Origin: Larkinella punicea | GTDB lineage: Bacteria; Bacteroidota; Bacteroidia; Cytophagales; Spirosomataceae | NCBI RefSeq assembly: GCF_003334855.1 | Contig: NZ_QOWE01000024.1 | Span: forward strand, 82,162-146,161 | Direction of reading: 5' to 3' | Length of the DNA stretch: 64,000 nucleotides | In this document: piece by piece, positions 44,103 through 52,134 of the stretch | How the letters are laid out: the number at the start of each line of letters is the position of its first letter | How positions within the stretch are numbered: position 1 is the first letter of the stretch | Position numbers and translations under genes: made by a program | Notes under the pieces: generated by a model | Databases searched by the model: none | What the model saw: only the letters and a program-made list of their open reading frames with translations | Told to the model about the DNA's origin: nothing

Positions 44103-47100
44103 TTAAAACGTTACGTTCAGGCCCACGGCATACTGTTTCATGGTCGGGTAGGAGACGTTGGCTCCCACTTCCGGATCGAGACCCGGATATTTGGTGATCA
44201 TGAAGACATTCTCGCCCGACAAAAACACCCGGGCGCGGCTCATCCCGATTTTAGCACCCCAGGCCGTCGGAATCGTGTAGCCGATCTGTAGGTTTTTCAG
44301 CTTGATGTAAGAAGCATCGTACAACCAGTAGCTGCTGGGAATATTCGTCTGACTATCCGAGTTATATTTCAAACGCGGAAATTTGCCGCCAATGTTGTTG
44401 GCCGGGTCGCTTGGGTTGGCGTCGTTGTAATAATAGTGGTCGTCGGCGATCCGGGTGCCGATCGAATTGGTCAGCGTCGTACGCGTTCCGTTGACCCCCG
44501 TCTGGTTGTACAGGTATTTCATGCCCGCACTTCCGGCCCAGAGCATCGAGAAATCGAACCCGCGCCAGGACGCACTGAGCGAAAGACCCATGATAAATTT
44601 CGGGGTGCTGCTCACGCCCGAAAACCGCTTGTCGAAATTGTTTCCGTAGGTGCCGTCGCCGTTGATGTCGGCATAAATCAGGTCTCCGTAGTACAATTGC
44701 CCTTTCCCGATCGTGCCGACCGGCTGAAACTTATACCCTTTGGCGATCATCGCCTGCACCCACGCCATGTCTTCGGGGGTTCGGATCATGCCGTCGGTTG
44801 GTCCGCCGTTGATGTTGACGGTTCCGTCGGAATTGGAACGGCTGCCGTCGCCCTTGTACACGTCCAGGAGGTAATATTCGTTGATCGGGTGGCCTTCCAG
44901 AATGCGGGTATCACCCCCGCTCGATACCTGGCCGATGTTGGAGCTATAGACTTTGTTACCGGCGGCATCGGTCGTGTAACCTTCGGCCAGGGAACCCCGG
45001 TAATTCGTCACCCGGTTGATGTTATACGCCACGTTGCCGCTCACCGAAAAATCGACTTCACCGATTTTGTCGCGCCAGCCGAGCGTCAGTTCAAGACCTT
45101 TGTTGAGCACACCCGCCGTGTTCTGGGTGGGAGCCGCTTTTGTTCCGGCGGTGAGGAAGATGGGCGGGGTCGTCAAAATACCGTCGGTCAGCTTGTGGTA
45201 CCAGTCCAGTTCGAAATTCATCCGGCCCTTGAACAAGGCACCTTCGAGACCGATGTCGGTAACGCTCGTCGATTCCCAGAGCAGCAGCGGGTTGGCGTAT
45301 TTGGCCTGCACCAGCCCCGTGGTGGCAACGCCGTTGAATGAGTAGGGGACTTTGCCGTAAACCGCCTGGTAGTCGTAATCGCCCGATGCCCCGGCGGCAT
45401 AGATGACGTTATTGTTCGCGCCGTTGTTCCCGAGTTTACCCCAGGATGCCCGCAGTTTCAGGCCCTGAATTTTTTCGTTGAGACCGCGCAGGAACGGTTC
45501 TTCCGAGAGCCGCCAGCCAGCCGAAAACGAGGGAAAGACGCCCCAGCGGCTTTCCGGTGCAAAACGCGACGAACCATCGTACCGCAAATTGGCTTCAAAC
45601 AGGTATTTTGACTGGTACGCGTAGTTGACCCGTCCGAAATACGAACGCATGGCGCGGTTATACTCCTGTCCGCCAGCCGTGTTCGAGGTTTCACCCGCCG
45701 AGCCCAGTGTGGTGGTGGAGTAGTCGATCAGCCCGCGTTTCGAGGCATTGAAATCATAATACCGGAAGTTGAACTGGTTGTAACCGACCAAAGCACCAAA
45801 ATCATGGTCGCTCCCGAACGTCGTGCTGTAGCGCAGTACGTTGTCCAGCGTCAGCAGGTAATCCCGGTTGAACGAATAACCGGTCGTCAACTGGTCGGCG
45901 GGGGTCAATTGCACTTTCAGCGTATTGGTCGAGAAATCCCAGCGTTCGGCCGGGCCGGCCAGCGCGTAAGAATTGCCTTCGTTGAACCGCGTCTGGTAGT
46001 TGACTTTTGGCTCCAGCGTAAGCCCTTTGGCCAGGGTTATGATGCCATAGAGGGTGGTATTGAACCGCGTGGTGCGGTCGAGCCCGCCGGTTCCGTCCAG
46101 ATACGAGAAGATGTTATTAACCGTCGTCGGTTCCTCCACGGCTACCGGAAAACCGTATTTGCCGTTGTAGTAGGGATAAATACCGGGATTGGTTTGCCAC
46201 AAATACTGAAAAGCCAGATCGGTATTGGCTTTCCCGGCCGATTGCGTCGAGGCAAACGTCTGCGCCCCCAACGTGAGGAATTTCGCTACTTTCGACTCGA
46301 TGTTGGCCCGAAGCTGGAAGCGTTTGATGCCCGTATTCTGCATCACGCCCCGGTTGTCGAGGTAGCCAAGCGACATGTTGTACAACGATTTGTCGCCCCC
46401 ACCACTGACCGCAATGTTGTGGTTCTGAACGATTTCATTCCGAAATACCCAACTGGCCCAGTCGGTGTTGGGATAGGCCACATAGTTGGGAACGCCCCCC
46501 GCGCTGATGCCGTTGGGGTCCTTGTTGGCGTTTTCCCAGGTCTGGATCGTGTTGGCCGAATAGACTTCCGCCACGCCCACGTTCCGGTTGCTTTCGTTGA
46601 ATAACCGCATGTAGCGAACGTAGTCCGAAATGAATTCGGGAACATTGCTCGGGCGGGCCGACGAAAGGATACCGGTATACGTAACGGTCGTTTTCTTGGC
46701 CGATCCTTTTTTCGTCGTGATCAGAATAACGCCGTTGGCAGCCAAAGATCCGTAGATGGAAGCAGAGGCCGCATCTTTCAGGATCGACATGGATTCGATG
46801 TCGTTCGGGTTAACGGCATCCATCGAGCCCTGCACTCCGTCGATGATGACGAGCGCGTCGCTGTTGTTGAGCGTACCGGTTCCCCGAATCCGGATGGTGG
46901 CGCCGTCTGAACCCGGTTTTCCGGACGACTGCCGCACAAAGACCCCGGGCGCCAGACCCGCCAGCGATGACGAAACGTTGGTAACCGGCCGGCTTTCGAT
47001 GCTTTTGGCCGACACCGTGGCCACCGAACCCGTCAGGTTGACTTTTTTCTGGGTGCCGTACCCCACCACGACGACTTCGCTGAGGGCCTGCATGTCGGGG

Positions 47101-47465
47101 GCCATGGTCACGTTAACGGTTGTTTGCGCGCCCACAGCAATTTCCTGTAAGGTATAACCGATAAACGAGAAGACGAGCGTGGCCCCCTGATCGACGGCAA
47201 TCCGGTATTTTCCGTCGGCGTCGGTCGTGGTGCCGCGCGTGGTGCCTTTCACCTGAATGCTAACGCCGGGGAGTCCTTTACCGGTTTCGTCGGTCACGGA
47301 GCCGGTGATGGTTTCTTCCGCGGCCGACGACCGGTGGATTAAGGGGCCATTTCCTGCCGGAGCCGCCACAACCGCCCCGGTTGCCAGGCAAAGGCCGAGC
47401 AGGGGGCACAGCCAACCGATTGGTCGGCCATACTGCAAAATCAGAGAACGTATAGATCGCTTCAT
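44103..47465 (-). CDS. SusC/RagA family TonB-dependent outer-membrane receptor
   Basis: 1120 codons. Signal peptide (about residues 1-35), carboxypeptidase-like CNA domain at 50-135 (ITGSVTDETGKGLPGVSIQVKG), plug with the SusC signature SALVIIDGVQGSMDAVNPNDIESMSILKDAAS (about 200-240), then a 22-strand barrel to AVGLNVTF. Imports substrate passed by SusD using TonB energy. The terminal Phe is the usual barrel ending. No sigma/anti-sigma pair is adjacent, so regulation is probably by a hybrid two-component system. Confidence 0.96.
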   Translation of the reverse strand: MKRSIRSLILQYGRPIGWLCPLLGLCLATGAVVAAPAGNGPLIHRSSAAEETITGSVTDETGKGLPGVSIQVKGTTRGTTTDADGKYRIAVDQGATLVFSFIGYTLQEIAVGAQTTVNVTMAPDMQALSEVVVVGYGTQKKVNLTGSVATVSAKSIESRPVTNVSSSLAGLAPGVFVRQSSGKPGSDGATIRIRGTGTLNNSDALVIIDGVQGSMDAVNPNDIESMSILKDAASASIYGSLAANGVILITTKKGSAKKTTVTYTGILSSARPSNVPEFISDYVRYMRLFNESNRNVGVAEVYSANTIQTWENANKDPNGISAGGVPNYVAYPNTDWASWVFRNEIVQNHNIAVSGGGDKSLYNMSLGYLDNRGVMQNTGIKRFQLRANIESKVAKFLTLGAQTFASTQSAGKANTDLAFQYLWQTNPGIYPYYNGKYGFPVAVEEPTTVNNIFSYLDGTGGLDRTTRFNTTLYGIITLAKGLTLEPKVNYQTRFNEGNSYALAGPAERWDFSTNTLKVQLTPADQLTTGYSFNRDYLLTLDNVLRYSTTFGSDHDFGALVGYNQFNFRYYDFNASKRGLIDYSTTTLGSAGETSNTAGGQEYNRAMRSYFGRVNYAYQSKYLFEANLRYDGSSRFAPESRWGVFPSFSAGWRLSEEPFLRGLNEKIQGLKLRASWGKLGNNGANNNVIYAAGASGDYDYQAVYGKVPYSFNGVATTGLVQAKYANPLLLWESTSVTDIGLEGALFKGRMNFELDWYHKLTDGILTTPPIFLTAGTKAAPTQNTAGVLNKGLELTLGWRDKIGEVDFSVSGNVAYNINRVTNYRGSLAEGYTTDAAGNKVYSSNIGQVSSGGDTRILEGHPINEYYLLDVYKGDGSRSNSDGTVNINGGPTDGMIRTPEDMAWVQAMIAKGYKFQPVGTIGKGQLYYGDLIYADINGDGTYGNNFDKRFSGVSSTPKFIMGLSLSASWRGFDFSMLWAGSAGMKYLYNQTGVNGTRTTLTNSIGTRIADDHYYYNDANPSDPANNIGGKFPRLKYNSDSQTNIPSSYWLYDASYIKLKNLQIGYTIPTAWGAKIGMSRARVFLSGENVFMITKYPGLDPEVGANVSYPTMKQYAVGLNVTF

Positions 47466-47805
47466 ACTGGATGGGTTGATTGGTTAAAGGTATTAGGTCA
47501 ATTAGGGCACTGGTTCACTACAAATCGGCGGGGCACCGTATCAAGGCTCAATCGGGGTAAGTCGGCTGGAATTCTCATCGAAGCGCGCAGGCGCTGACGG
47601 AGAAACGGACGGCGGTTCATACGGACAGGGTTGAAGGGTGCGTAGTCGGTGCGTCATCCGAAAATACATTCAGATTCCGCATCCTAGTAGCAAAATACGA
47701 TCATTGTAAAGCATTATTTTGATAAAAAATTTGCAGAATTTGTCGTTTAATTTGCAACTTTCTATTTTAACTGTTCCTCAATAGCAAATTGCTCTGTAAA
47801 AGAAG

Positions 47806-47838
47806 CCCGTCCACCTGTGCCATTCACAGGTGGACGGG
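47806..47838 (-). terminator. Hairpin terminator of a lost leftward gene
   Basis: 14-bp perfect stem CCCGTCCACCTGTG (47806-47819) with CACAGGTGGACGGG (47825-47838), 5-nt loop; read on the - strand, TTCTTTT follows. No intact leftward gene ends here. Confidence 0.7.
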
Positions 47839-47873
47839 ACAGGCCTTCGGCTATCGCCGTGAACGGTGCGGAG

Positions 47874-47996
47874 TTAGATGAATCCGTAATAACGGAGCGC
47901 TTCGTTCTCCAGGCGCTTTATCAGAACAGAACTGAGAGGGGTTGGCCAAGCGTTCGATAGAACCTCCGGTTCGCTTACAGGGCCTTTTCGGAATGA
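47874..47996 (-). pseudogene. Possible 3' relic of a protein gene
   Basis: A 40-codon open stretch on the - strand with the C-terminal sequence LIKRLENEALRYYGFI then TAA at 47874-47876, 36 bp before the hairpin terminator. Upstream, frame is closed by stop at 47997. Reads like the tail of a real protein, but I cannot name it. It may also be chance. Confidence 0.35.
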
Positions 47997-48084
47997 TTAT
48001 TGGGGGAACAATCCACTAAAGTTCTGGTTATATCCGGAACGATTTCTTGCCCTGGCCGGGAATTTTTGCCCCCCGGAAAGGGTT

Positions 48085-48534
48085 ATGTGCTCAAGATTTA
48101 AACGATGTCCATTGAACTATCCTGTTTGTGAAACCCCCTGCGTTTTTGTGGCCGATGATGATGAAGACGATCAGTTTTTGATTCAGCACGTCTTTGTCCA
48201 CCATAGCCCGGAGTGCCGGATTAACGTCGTAAACAACGGGGTTGAACTACTGGAAGCCCTGGGGACGGTTGAAAAACTACCCGCTCTGGTATTATTAGAT
48301 CTGAATATGCCCGTTATGGGCGGCCTGGAAGCCCTGGCGCTGATTCGAAAAGAACCCCAGTATGATAGCCTGCCGGTTGTTATCCTGACGACCTCCAACC
48401 AGACCGTTGACCAGCAGCGGGCTATGGAATTGGGTGCAAACGGGTTTGTGACCAAACCGCTATTGCTGAAGGAATATAACCAACTCATTCTGACCCTGCG
48501 AAAACAATGGCTGATCGGTCGCTGCATCGGCTGA
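48085..48534 (+). CDS. Stand-alone response regulator receiver protein (CheY-like)
   Basis: 149 codons. Single receiver domain: acidic pocket ADDDEDD (24-30), phosphoacceptor D72 in LVLLDLNMP, T102/T103 in VILTTSN, K124 in VTKPL. No output domain, so it relays phosphate or binds a partner. This class commonly pairs with hybrid kinases; the nearest kinase genes are at 39.5 and 52.1 kb. ATG 48085 is the only start that keeps the first strand. Confidence 0.9.
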   Translation: MCSRFKRCPLNYPVCETPCVFVADDDEDDQFLIQHVFVHHSPECRINVVNNGVELLEALGTVEKLPALVLLDLNMPVMGGLEALALIRKEPQYDSLPVVILTTSNQTVDQQRAMELGANGFVTKPLLLKEYNQLILTLRKQWLIGRCIG

Positions 48535-48554
48535 TGGTTCGGCCGGTTGATATT

Positions 48555-49155
48555 CTATCGCTTCACCACTTTGATTGTCACGCTTTTCAATCCGTTCGTT
48601 ACGCGTAACAGCAGAAACCCCGCCTTTTCGGATTTTCGGGTCTTGAGATCGACCCGGTACAGATCGGAACTTCCAACATTGTACCAGAGCCGCCCCTGTC
48701 CATCGAAGGTATGGCGAAAGTTGTAGTTGGACAAAGACGGGTCGAGCGGGGGGATCTGATCGGTTGGTAAATTAAGCCATCCATTGTTCAGCAGATCCTT
48801 TACAAAACCGGTTTGGTAGGTTGCGGTTTGAAACGGACTGAGCCGTAAGTCATACTTCTGAACGCCGTTGCCCGCCGTTCCGAGCCACAACACATTCGAT
48901 TGGTCGATAAAGATGCTGCGGTAATTAATGGGGCCATTCTCCTTTCCGGAGCGGAGCAACCGGGGGCCTTCGGCATCGGTGAAGCAAAATAATTTATTGT
49001 CCCGGGCAAAGTAAATTGTTCCCTTCTGATCGGCAGCGAAGTAGGTATTGAACAGCTCATTTTCCAAAGGCGGAATCGGATAGCTGCGGGCTTGTTGCGT
49101 AGCGGTCTCGAAAACCGTAATATGGTGGTGGAAGGCAACGACGAGGTCGCCAACC
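48555..49155 (-). pseudogene. Chimeric fragment: two-component propeller piece joined to a T9SS-like tail
   Basis: The frame is open from the stop at 48555 to about 49157, where it abuts the stop codon of the next gene with no start. Inside: propeller-type repeats of the Reg_prop kind (FIDQSNVLWLGTAGNGVQKYDL and HTFDGQGRLWYNVGSSDLY). It then passes directly into GFLLLRVTNGLKSVTIKVVKR, which looks like the last strand and terminal Lys/Arg of a T9SS sorting domain. An intact propeller protein would have many more repeats and a kinase, so both ends are missing. A deletion or recombination fused two unrelated ends. Not likely functional. Confidence 0.7.
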
Positions 49156-49563
49156 TTATTTCAGGGCGATCAATCGACCCGAAAAACCGGGTACCTGGGT
49201 AGCGAGCGTCAAATGGTTCGTAAAGACCGTAATTCCGTTGGTAAGAACTACCTCATAAGCACCATCCGGCAACTCGCTGACATCAAACTGAATACGTGCT
49301 CTTCGTTGGTTTTTTCCAACGCGCTGAACGAAGAATTCCTTGCCTATACTATTGATCAACCGAATTTCGACGATTCCACCAGGTTGTTTATCAACGGCCA
49401 GGCGAAGCTTCCCCTTGACGTCGGTGTACAGGCTGCTTTGGTACGCAACGGCTTTTACAGAAGGCTTTGTCTGGCCGAAGCTGTTGGTTTCAGCGAAAGA
49501 AACTGAGAAGGTAACGGCGGTCAGGGTGAAGGCAACGAGCAGTGATTTGATGAGCGTTTTCAT
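49156..49563 (-). CDS. Small secreted protein, paralogue of the 41700-42104 gene
   Basis: 135 codons from ATG 49563. Signal peptide MKTLIKSLLVAFTLTAV is identical over its first 17 residues to the paralogue; the body GIVEIRLINSIGKEFFVQRV ... IQFDVSELPDGAYEVVLTNG is clearly homologous but diverged. T9SS-tail-like beta fold without cargo. It sits directly upstream of the broken propeller fragment and divergent from GH43, with the copied 108-bp block before its start. Confidence 0.75.
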   Translation of the reverse strand: MKTLIKSLLVAFTLTAVTFSVSFAETNSFGQTKPSVKAVAYQSSLYTDVKGKLRLAVDKQPGGIVEIRLINSIGKEFFVQRVGKNQRRARIQFDVSELPDGAYEVVLTNGITVFTNHLTLATQVPGFSGRLIALK

Positions 49564-49671
49564 GGCGTATGACGTTTGATTTTTGTTTCTGTTTGAATGA
49601 ATCAAAGGTCGGCTTCACCGGCAGAAAAGGCTGTCACAAATGAGTCGGTATCTGCTACTTTTGGGAAAAGG
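49564..49671. promoter_or_regulatory. Duplicated upstream block, copy 2
   Basis: Nearly identical to 42105-42212. TACTTTTG at 49656-49663 on the + strand may serve the GH43 gene at 49831, and GACCTTTG on the - strand may serve the paralogue, so the block may be a shared bidirectional promoter. Confidence 0.6.
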
Positions 49672-49830
49672 CGGGAGGGAGGCCGGGCATTTGCCAGTAA
49701 GCAGGAGAAAACATGCGTTTATGGAATGTTAGATTTACCGTTTACCTTCGTGCTTTCCGGTTTGCATGAAGAAATGCACAATCCGGTAATCGTTCATCAG
49801 GTCCTGGCTTGTGTCAAAAAGATCAATCCC

Positions 49831-50994
49831 ATGAAACCCGTACTCCTCCTGCTCCTTTTCCTCAGTACTCCCTTTATCCGCGCTGCGCGGGCACAGACGG
49901 CCCCGGTCGATGGCCCGGCAAAATCTACTTTTTCCAATCCCCTGCCGATCCAGTTTGGAGACCCTTACATTTTATACACCCAGGGTACCTATTATATGTA
50001 CGGTACGGGCGGTGGAGCGGAGAAGGGGTTTGCCGCTTATTCGTCAAAAGATATGGTTTCCTGGAAAGCCGAGGGGCAGGTGTATTTTCATACCAACAAA
50101 AATGGCTGGAGTGATCCCAAAGCCAGTTGGGGCGGGGCGTATTGGGCACCTGAGGTCTACGAGGTGAAGGGGAAATTTTACCTCTTTTACAGTGCGCAAT
50201 GGAAGGTAAACCCTACGCGGGAAGTGGAAAATTTCCGGATCGGCGTGGCCGTTGCCGACAAGCCTACGGGGCCTTTCATCGATCTGGCCGACCAGCCCAT
50301 TTTTGATCCGGGGTATCCCATCATCGATGCCAATGTGTTTTTTGATCCGAATGGAAAAGTCTATCTCTATTATTCGCGTTGCTGCTATAAACACCCGGTC
50401 GAGAGCGAAGTGGCCGATTTGGCCCGAAAAAAAGGGTGGTATGAGCAGATTGAAGAAAGCTGGGTGTATGGGGTTGAACTCAAACCGGATTTTTCCGGTG
50501 TCATTGGCGAACCGGTTTTGTTGCTGCGTCCCCCGGTCAGCCTGAGCGACAAGCAGGCCGAATGGGAAAGCCGCTCGGTTACGGCCCGCGAAGTAAACCG
50601 TCGCTGGACGGAAGGCTCCGTTACGTTTAAAAAAGACGATACGTATTACATGATGTATTCGGCCAACCATTTCGGCGGTCAGTTTTATGCCATTGGTTAT
50701 GCCACATCCAACTCTCCCCTGGGTCCCTTCAAAAAAGCAGCCAACAATCCGGTATTGCAGAAAAATACCGGCCAGGGAGGTTCAGTTACGGGCACCGGGC
50801 ACAACAGCATCGCCTACTCGCCGGACGGCCGGGAAATGTTTTGCGTATACCACGCCAGAACGGCCAAAACCGGGGGGGAGCGCGTGGTTTGTATCGACCG
50901 CATGGCGGTGAAAGACGGAAAAATAACCATTTTCGGGCCTACCACGACGCCCCAGAAACGCCCTTCCGGCGCATCAAAGGCGTTAAAGGAGTAA
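49831..50994 (+). CDS. Secreted glycoside hydrolase family 43 protein
   Basis: 387 codons from ATG 49831, which starts a signal peptide (KPVLLLLLFLSTPFI); the frame is open upstream to 49597 but runs through the copied block. Five-bladed propeller catalytic residues fit GH43: D44 (FGDPYILY), D166 (PIIDANVFF) and E261 (RWTEGSVTF). Hydrolyses arabinose- or xylose-containing glycans, or related sugars; the exact bond is not predictable. Periplasmic or surface. It may work with the SusC/SusD importer 7 kb away. Confidence 0.9.
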   Translation: MKPVLLLLLFLSTPFIRAARAQTAPVDGPAKSTFSNPLPIQFGDPYILYTQGTYYMYGTGGGAEKGFAAYSSKDMVSWKAEGQVYFHTNKNGWSDPKASWGGAYWAPEVYEVKGKFYLFYSAQWKVNPTREVENFRIGVAVADKPTGPFIDLADQPIFDPGYPIIDANVFFDPNGKVYLYYSRCCYKHPVESEVADLARKKGWYEQIEESWVYGVELKPDFSGVIGEPVLLLRPPVSLSDKQAEWESRSVTAREVNRRWTEGSVTFKKDDTYYMMYSANHFGGQFYAIGYATSNSPLGPFKKAANNPVLQKNTGQGGSVTGTGHNSIAYSPDGREMFCVYHARTAKTGGERVVCIDRMAVKDGKITIFGPTTTPQKRPSGASKALKE

Positions 50995-51062
50995 ACGCAT
51001 TAGCCTTTTTATGGGTGGGCGGCCCCGACACCAAACCGACGAAGCACAGACGCCGATCGAGC

Positions 51063-51938
51063 TTATCCTTCTTTAGAAGAACGCCGAAGCGACTTGAAAA
51101 CGGCCACAACGCCGGCCAGTACCACCCCGACCACCAAACCAACCCCAAATTCTTTCAGGGTGGCCGGAAGGTTGGGAAACAAGGTGTGCAGGTAGTGGAT
51201 GTTATGCACAAATATTCCGCCCGCAACCAGCAGGAGGGCCAACGTCCCCACCACGCTTAAAATCCGGACGATAACCGGTAGAGCGCCAACCAGCACATGC
51301 CCCAGTTTTGAGAGAAAACCCGTACTGTTCGACCGTTTGATCAACCTGTAGCCGGCATCATCCATTCGGACAATGAGCGCTACCAGGCCATAGACGCCAA
51401 CCGTTGCCAGCAGAGCCACCACGGATACCGTCAAAATCTGTATCATGGAGGGTTGTCCGGCAACCGACCCCAGCGCAATGATGACAATTTCTACGGAAAG
51501 GATAAAATCCGTCGTTATGGCGGATTTTACTTTGACTTTTTCCTGGTCGACAGGAGGAGTAGCCTGCAGGCCATCCGGGGTGGCCTGCTGTTTGGGGGCC
51601 TTTTCTTTGCCAAAGTAGTCGATTATTTTTTCGCCCCCTTCATAGGCCAGGTAGCAACCGCCCAGCAGCAGGATGAAGGTGATGGCGACCGGGAAGAATG
51701 CATTCAGCAGCAGGGCAATCGGAACAATGATGAGTTTATTGATGAATGAGCCTTTCGTAATAGACCACAGGATGGGCAATTCTCTGTCGGCCAGGAATCC
51801 CGTCGCCTTTTCTGCGTTTACCGCCAGATCGTCGCCCAATATACCGGCGGTCTTGCGAGTGGCTATTTTTGTTGCTAAAGCAACATCATCCATTAAGGCA
51901 GCAATATCATCTAAAATTGCAAAAAAACCAGAGGCCAT
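51063..51938 (-). CDS. DUF808 (YedI) family membrane protein
   Basis: 291 codons. N-terminal ASGFFAILDDIAALMDDVALATKIATRKTAGILGDDLAVNA is the DUF808 signature, followed by about six TM helices (FINKLIIVPIALLLNAFFP, ITFILLLGGCYLAYEGGEKI). Inner membrane; function unknown. Convergent with GH43 (68 bp apart). Confidence 0.9.
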   Translation of the reverse strand: MASGFFAILDDIAALMDDVALATKIATRKTAGILGDDLAVNAEKATGFLADRELPILWSITKGSFINKLIIVPIALLLNAFFPVAITFILLLGGCYLAYEGGEKIIDYFGKEKAPKQQATPDGLQATPPVDQEKVKVKSAITTDFILSVEIVIIALGSVAGQPSMIQILTVSVVALLATVGVYGLVALIVRMDDAGYRLIKRSNSTGFLSKLGHVLVGALPVIVRILSVVGTLALLLVAGGIFVHNIHYLHTLFPNLPATLKEFGVGLVVGVVLAGVVAVFKSLRRSSKEG

Positions 51939-52134
51939 TTGTCGAGTGAATTATACGAAAACTTTTTACGGCTGAAAGATAGAGATAGATTGCCTCTAAA
52001 GTACCGCCTGCATCCATTATCTGATTGTTTGGGATTAATGTCACCACCTTTCTGCCGGTTGCTAAACCAATTCCGGACCTGTTGCAAAATCTTCTTATCT
52101 TTCTATCCGCAGAGGACTTTAACTACCCGGTTCG

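Larger units (their letters stand above)
47466..48084. other. 619-bp gap with susC upstream region and a decayed 3' gene end
   Basis: 47466-47700 upstream of susC shows no gene; a 70-bp AT-rich run near 47700-47770 could carry the susC promoter (GTATTTTG on the - strand is close to the -7 box). The rest holds a hairpin terminator and a short leftward ORF (separate entries). Confidence 0.5.

Noticed and set aside
44436..46604. Two rightward frames inside susC
   Set aside because: Antisense shadows of a conserved TonB receptor.
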